DNA from: Vermamoeba vermiformis
Taxonomy: Eukaryota > Tubulinea > Echinamoebida
Length of the DNA stretch: 64,000 bases
Direction of reading: 5' to 3'
Assembly (NCBI GenBank): GCA_045837725.1
Contig: JBEWZL010000216.1
Span: 124,001 to 188,000 of the forward strand
In this document: in pieces, positions 58,380 to 64,000 of the stretch
Position numbering within the stretch: position 1 is the stretch's first letter
How the letters are laid out: each line of letters starts with the position of its first letter
Translations under genes and position numbers: made by a program
The notes under the pieces: model-generated
Database searches by the model: none
The model's input: the letters and a program-made list of their open reading frames with translations, nothing else
What the model was told of the DNA's origin: nothing

Positions 58380-61300
58380 TTAGTGATTATTTTTCTTTGC
58401 CGCAGTTTGTTCTTCTTTGATTTTATCCGCTAAAAAGTATAAATATCAGCATATTAATCCTCAATAATAAAATAACTCGTATTCTCTTTACCTTTAATGC
58501 TCAAGTGCTTCGATAACTTCTTTCGACGCGTTTTTTCAAGCAGAGCAGATCCTTCGGATAACGGCTCTTCGGATGTTTTGGACTCCTAAATACCGTCATT
58601 AGAATACGCTAGCCAGCACTGTCCATAGTAAAAAAAGCTAGATCCGGATCTGCTTCAACAGTTGGATGTACACGTTGAGCAGAGATTAAAGCGAAGTAAT
58701 ATATTATAATATGTTGTTACTTACTGCGAGAGATGTCTTAACTGGCTCGCTTGAAGTAGATCCGGTCGAAGAACGCAGATCTCCAACTTCGGATGAACTA
58801 TCCGAAATGCCATCATTGGTGTTCTTTCTCGACAAGCCCTTACGTCCAGAAATACTTCCGCTAGTCTTACGTGAGAGCGTAATGACAATGTTTGACTCGG
58901 GATTGCCGCTAGAGCGAAGACCGCTTGGACTTGGTGGTGGCTCGAGGTTCTTCGGCGACGGTTTTTTCAAGATCTCGTCACAAGTCTTCAACAACTCACT
59001 GTCAAACATCTCGGTCTTGTGGTCTATGAACAATTGAACGATTCTAAAAAGTTGTACAGTAGTTAGTTTCGTTGTGTAACGACTCAAAAACTATTGCGTT
59101 GACCAAATTTTGACCAACACATTTTAGCTTCCTTAATGAATGAAACGTACCTGTTAACTCTAGTGACATTAAACTGGGTATCTTTAGTCTCTTCAACGGG
59201 TTTCAATAAGTTTGAAGCGAAGACAATGGCCAAGTTCGCTGAGTGCATGTGGCTCTTTTCTGACGATAGACTAATCTAAAAAAACAATCAAATATTAATA
59301 ATAGTCCTTATTTATACGTATAATGCCGATAAAACGTACCTTTGATAAGAAATGAGCGAGGAAGGCTAAATTTCGAATGTTGTCCTCTGGCAAAGTATGT
59401 ACAAGCTTCTTGACGTTAGCAATCGCTTGTTTCTCATCGTTATCGTCTATTATGTATCAAGTTAGTACATTATAAAGCAAACTTTCAAAATAAACTTAAA
59501 TTTTTCAACGAGATTGCGCGAGATTTAATTGAAAGAACAGTCTAGCCGCTAATCTCCAATACTCAGATTAATCTACTTACCAGCTTTCATGAACTCGGGG
59601 TACAGTTTGTAAGTCAATAATGGCTCGGGCAGCTCACGGAAAAATTCTTTCATCATCGAGGCTGAAGTGTGAGGCCCAGCCATAATCAACGTACTAACGT
59701 TACCCTCGCCTCTATCAAAGATAGCCTTAGTCTCTTTAATATGCTGAGCGTTGCCGCTGACGCGGAAAAGGCCTTCAGTTTCGGGGTTGGTTCCGTCAAG
59801 CAAGAACTCGGTGCAGCACTTGACAACGAATGGAATGCCATCAATTGCATCATCGCGACGACACAGCTCTGAAAGCTCAAGGCCAAAGACTAGTAGAGCA
59901 CATAATTAGCATTAGAAACTGATAGCTTCTATTACTCTACGTACCTCGTCCTTCAAGAGATGTCTGCTTCATGGCAGCTTGAATCAACGGCGACAGCTCT
60001 TTACGCTTTTGTGGGTTCGGCATTGCTACGAGAACCTTCTTGCCCTTCGTTGTGAACTCGAAGGAATCTAAATCAAAGTGTTAGTTGCATCCAAACGCGT
60101 ACAAATGAGCGTCAAAGGTGCGTGGTCACACGCGTCTTTCAGGATATTTTTATACGTACCAGCATCAACCTCTTTCATCGTGGCATCCTTAAACTCAATA
60201 TTCATCTTGTGTTTATACGAGATGGACTTAGTCTCAGGCTCTTCGGTGACTTTGGCAATGATCATCATGTCCGACAACAGGAAGTACGTGCGCAGCTTTT
60301 TCTTCATTAAAAGGTCTCCACGGTTGATCAACTTCCTTCGGCTCTTTACTGACATCTAAATGTAATGGAGTTAACCACAATTAACAACCTAAAAAATATT
60401 TGGTACTTACGGGAATTTGATAGCCGTTCAGTTTTCTGTTAATCTCAAGTAGTGCAACACTATTTTTATCTCGTTAGTCATCGAATTCTTGATATTTAGG
60501 CAAATAGACTTACGTGTCGGCAGAACGTTCTTGTATCGAATCAAGATTCTTTTGTAACCTTCGCATGGACTCCAACAAGTCTTTCTCATTGTTTACTACT
60601 TTAAAGAACTCCTCTACGTTGAAAAACTTGTAGTCTTGCAATTGTTCTCGTGCAGGGCTGGCTTCGATCATTTGCTATAGGTACGTGTTAGCGACCGATA
60701 AAACATCGTTACTGTATCAAAGGAACGTACCTTAATGTACAAAATATAGTTTGGAATTTGAACGAATGGTGCACGCAACAAATCTTCTAAGTTGATTGCC
60801 TTAAAGTCGCTATCTTCTTTCGACTGCACGGCGAAAAAGTTAGTCGGATCTAGAACATGTCAACTACTAGTGTACACATACCTGATTAAGGAAGTCATTC
60901 AAAGTTTGGTTATTGACTTTAGACCGCGTCAGCAGCTCAATGGAATAATTTCCGTGCTGAACATATGTCTCGTAGATATTGTGGAACTTTGGTAACATGA
61001 CGCGGAACACGGAACTCAACGACGGTGATTTTGCTTGTTGTGAATATGATTGAAGCTCCAAATACATCACTCGATGGAGTTCTGATAGTTCTTCGATGTT
61101 TTGGAAAATCAAGCTCACATCTACCGGATCAATTTTTGTTTGACCGACTTTGGAACGGTAGATCAGCGGTTTGTAGTAGAACTTTAAGGCCATAAATATT
61201 AGTCCTAAAAATAATACAATGTCATAATAGTACTTACCGCAACAATATTCTGTAATCGATCAAAGTACTCTTTTTCGGCTTTCATGGCTTGACCGAAGAT

Positions 61301-63550
61301 CTTGTTTCGCGGTTGCATTAAACCTGAAATCGACGTTAGATTAATGTCATAATATTATGAACTATCATAATACTTACGATAAACTTCTAAGTTCTTTTTC
61401 ACTAAGAAACTTCTTGCAAAGCTCTGAATAACAACAACGTTCTGGATCTTCTTTTGATACTCAATATGCTTTGTAGCAGTAGTAATAATATCGTTCTAAT
61501 AAATAAAAAATCGATTAGAACTATTGGTACCGCAAATAACGCTAAAAAAAGCATGCGTTACTCACCAACTTTTCGACACGTGCCAAGCCTTGCATTCTCT
61601 TATTATCTTGCGAGTACTTGACGACTGTATCGAAGACGACACGCTGTTCGTCTGATGGAATGCCAAGCACTTCAAAAGCTGTGCTAAGGATGTGATGCAT
61701 CGATCGATCGTCGCTCTAACCACGATAAAAATTAGTCCCAAGATGGTCAGAGCAGCGAAGAATTGCAAAGATTGACGATATTGTCGTGTAATACAGTACT
61801 TATACGAGCAAATTAATATATTTGGAAACTATTACGGGAAAATAACGGAACTTCATAAAATAATTCCGAATTCAATTTCCGAGAGATGGCTCGGTAATTA
61901 AGTCATGTATATTATGCGCAGGTAATTAAGATTGAAATTATCGAATTAACTCGTCCATAAATGAATCACTAAGCAGACTGAACTTACCCATTCAGTTTGA
62001 AGTCGCTTTTGTTCTTCAGCTTCTTCAGGCGTTTTAGCCGCAGGAAAATGAATGGTACTAATAATTAACAAATATTAATTCATGAAATTAACATAGAAAG
62101 CGCGTCTCTATTTTTAGCGAATTTTTTCATTAATTTCTTTTGTTTTTGACGTGATGCTAAGACAGCGCTGTATATAATCATCAATCGCTTACCAATCATC
62201 GAGCTGTTTTTTGGCACGCTCTCCAGATCTATAGAATAAGTTGTTAAGTCATAAAGTCAAAACACGTAGTTGGGTGAACCAGCGGATCTACAACAACGAG
62301 CTCCGTGTTCCGATCGTGTTATAGCCTCGGAGTGCACTTATTATTGTTGTAGGTCCCAAGCCTTTATATATGGTAGGAAAAAATAACAGTCACCTACATG
62401 GATTAACAAACTTATGCAAAACTTTGGCATAAGTTTTGCAATGCGTAAATGTGCGGTCAACACTGGTCAACCACCAGAAATTTGGCTGGTCGTTGCACGT
62501 TTTGTTGCGAGTCGCGCATCGAGATGAGCAACACCAAGCAACACGTTAAGTTATATTTTTGAAAAAATTACTGTTACCAGCTTCGTGGATGAACCAATAG
62601 TCACTGTCACATTATGAAGATCTTGTTGGTGACAGGCAACCGGATTTGGCTTATTTAAATTCGTGTTAGTATTCTCTCACTTCCTTAGACACCAACAACT
62701 TATTTTATTTCATTTTTTATTATTTTTGATGGTGTAGAATAGTGCTGTAATGCAGACCGCCATTCGTGCGTGACACGGACAGATGAGCTAAATTTTCCCC
62801 CCGTAAATCGCTACACAGCCCTCTTTTTTCATATTTCAATAACATATTGCTTGTATAATATGCCAATGAGGAATATTAATTGAAATTGTAGACTTTTTGA
62901 CCATGAAGTTTTGATCGAGATCGTTTTTTTTGATTATTATTCGAAAAATTAGAAAACCACCACAATAGTCAAATTCATCATCAGTTCCAATATATTTGTA
63001 ATTTGTATGTATAGTCCATCGTATGGGAGGGTTCAATAAGTAATGCGTGCCCCTGGAGCAAAATTACGTAGTCCGCTGGATCTCGGGATCGTGGGATGCA
63101 TCTCCCGGGCTCAACATGTCTGTGTCCGGTAAATATTTAGACAATTTTCCCAGCATCAAAGCATGCTTGTGCACGTCGAGAATGCCAAGACAGTGCCTTG
63201 CATCTTGGGCAAAGCAGCAAAATTAAATTTCATTGTTGCAGATCTGAATCTCACCACGAGATGATTTTTAAACAAAACAAATTATAGTAAACACAATTAT
63301 ATATTGCATAAGACGCTAATAAATTGTCAAATACACTAAAGGTGCAGGTGCAGGCAAAAACGAATTAGGTTTGGCAAGATTGCAAAAGTTTCGCAAAATT
63401 TTTGCCAATCGTTTTGTTTTTTTGTCAATTTCTGTGGTTGCGAAACTTTTGCCAAAGTTTTGCATAAGTTTGTTGATCCACGTAGGTGACCGTTATTTTT
63501 TCCTACCTTATATATTAAGTGATGTTGAACGTAACCACTTACCCTCCCAT
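58380..63550 (-). CDS. IQ, RhoGEF (DH), PH and RhoGAP multidomain protein
   Basis: Over twenty exons. Exon 1 is only 8 nt (ATGGGAGG, 63550-63543); its phase fits exon 2 at 62230 to give MGGSGERAKKQLDD. Order: an N-terminal helical part, an IQ motif (VVVIQSFARSFLVKKNLE), a DH domain (EKEYFDRLQNIVALIF..YYKPL, then SPSLSSVFRVMLPKF and APFVQIPNYILYIK), a PH domain (GDLLMKKKLRTYFLLSDMM..., ending FEFTTKGKKVLVAM) and a RhoGAP domain (VFGLELSELC, GLFRVSGN, MMKEFFRELPEPLLTYKLY, NLAIVFASNLL). RhoGAP keeps its catalytic Arg in GLFRVSGN. A Ser/Pro-rich tail and a Lys-rich C-terminus follow. Such proteins both load and unload Rho GTPases and may bind calmodulin through IQ. Intron 1 is 1.3 kb because it contains a mobile element. 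Confidence 0.85.
62284..62356. repeat. Hairpin-forming inverted repeat in intron 1
   Basis: Arms of 13 bases (62284-62296 and 62344-62356, one mismatch that still allows a G-U pair) and an inner 5-bp pair (62301-62305 and 62328-62332). It lies just outside the mobile element, in the same intron. Confidence 0.5.
62372..62441 (+). repeat. Left terminal inverted repeat
   Basis: 70 bp, outward end GGTAGG at 62372. It includes TTATGCAAAACTTTGGC. Confidence 0.85.
63438..63507 (-). repeat. Right terminal inverted repeat
   Basis: The reverse complement of the left repeat, with five substitutions. Its outer end CCTACC adjoins the second copy of TTATATAT. Confidence 0.85.
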
Positions 63551-64000
63551 TGCTCCGTCTTCCTTCGAACCGCGTCGCTTGTCTTTGGATCCAGTTGAAC
63601 TCTATTAAGCGCAGGATTAGAATCTCGTTATTAAGCGTGATTAACAATGCGTGTATAATAAAATTCAATCGTTAAAGAGCTGTTTCATTGCAACTGCCAG
63701 TTTGTGTAATGGGCCCAAATCTGCCACATGTTTGTTGCAAGTTGTTCCTGCTTTACGTGCATAGTATTTCGAATGCTATTATGTTATATTTTTTCTTATT
63801 ATTTGCTCATTTTATCATTACGATTGTTTGTTCGAATACACAGCGAAACAATTTAATCCGGAATAAAACACGCTGTAAAATATCAAAATTGCAAAATAAT
63901 GGCCATTTAATTAATTATTAATAGAATATATCATATTTAGGCCTTAAACATGCCCTAAAATTAAATTTGACCAGATTTACAGTGCAACGCTGTTACATAA
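63551..64000. other. Right-edge flank, no gene seen
   Basis: AT-rich sequence upstream of the Rho regulator start codon. Short frames occur without recognisable features. It likely contains the promoter and 5' leader of that gene. Confidence 0.35.

Larger units (their letters stand above)
62372..63507. mobile_element. Inverted-repeat DNA transposon, non-autonomous, in an intron
   Basis: A 1,136-bp unit bounded by 70-bp terminal inverted repeats that match at 65 of 70 positions, starting GGTAGGAAAAAATAAC at both ends. It is flanked on both sides by the same 8 bp, TTATATAT (62364-62371 and 63508-63515), the expected target duplication. The interior has no transposase I can recognise; the longest frame (62836-63036, minus) is 66 codons. 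An 8-bp duplication is typical of the hAT superfamily, but the terminal bases are not the usual ones, so the superfamily is open. It sits in intron 1 of the Rho regulator gene. The five mismatches imply some age. Confidence 0.8.

Noticed and set aside
63688-63921. Plus-strand frame with hydrophobic stretch near the right edge
   Set aside because: The hydrophobicity comes from T-rich DNA; no start context or conserved pattern.
1-64000. tRNA, rRNA, CRISPR or prokaryotic operons
   Set aside because: I looked for B-box-like GGTTCGA words, rRNA-like conserved blocks and regularly spaced repeats; none fits. The intron-rich genes rule out a prokaryote.

Overview
The window is nuclear DNA of a unicellular eukaryote. 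It is AT-rich and gene-dense, with about 30 protein genes in 64 kb on both strands. Most genes are split by short spliceosomal introns, usually 40-200 nt, whose 5' sites are often GTACGT as well as GTAAGT. The gene content (receptor tyrosine kinases, 7TM receptors, F-box/LRR/ankyrin/SPRY proteins, a RhoGEF-RhoGAP fusion, divergent actins, an ARL13-like GTPase) suggests an amoebozoan-type protist. That placement is inference; there is no rRNA here to settle it. I see no tRNA, rRNA or CRISPR.

Region 1 (1-15.2 kb) is mostly housekeeping: an edge fragment, an ARL13-like GTPase, a kelch protein, an ADP-ribosylglycohydrolase-like protein, an LRR/F-box protein, mitochondrial ribosomal protein mL49, a TMEM164-like membrane protein, a small secreted Cys-rich protein, a MATE transporter and an unknown multipass membrane protein.

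Region 2 (15.5-39.7 kb) is a receptor island. It holds one 7TM protein with a large ectodomain, four paralogous receptor tyrosine kinases (three in direct tandem, the fourth 4.6 kb further on), an intervening double-SPRY/F-box gene, a small 2-TM protein, and three tandem EGF-like 7TM receptors on the minus strand. An exact 12-bp palindrome, TGACACGTGTCA, occurs ten times between 16.6 and 33.1 kb, mainly in kinase-gene introns, and nowhere else in the window that I found.

Region 3 (39.7-54 kb) has a zinc-ribbon/LRR/F-box protein, small uncertain genes, a secreted Cys-rich protein, an S28 serine peptidase and two tandem divergent actin-like genes. Region 4 (54-64 kb) has an F-box/LRR/ankyrin protein and an IQ-RhoGEF-PH-RhoGAP protein. 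The first intron of that last gene carries a 1,136-bp inverted-repeat mobile element with 70-bp terminal inverted repeats and an 8-bp target duplication.

The strongest unusual signals are the intronic palindrome cluster tied to the receptor array, the kinases' activation loops without tyrosine, the two actins lacking both hydrolysis residues, and the intron-borne transposon. Exon boundaries were placed by eye from GT/AG sites, reading frame and paralogue comparison, so CDS spans include introns and some first exons are uncertain.
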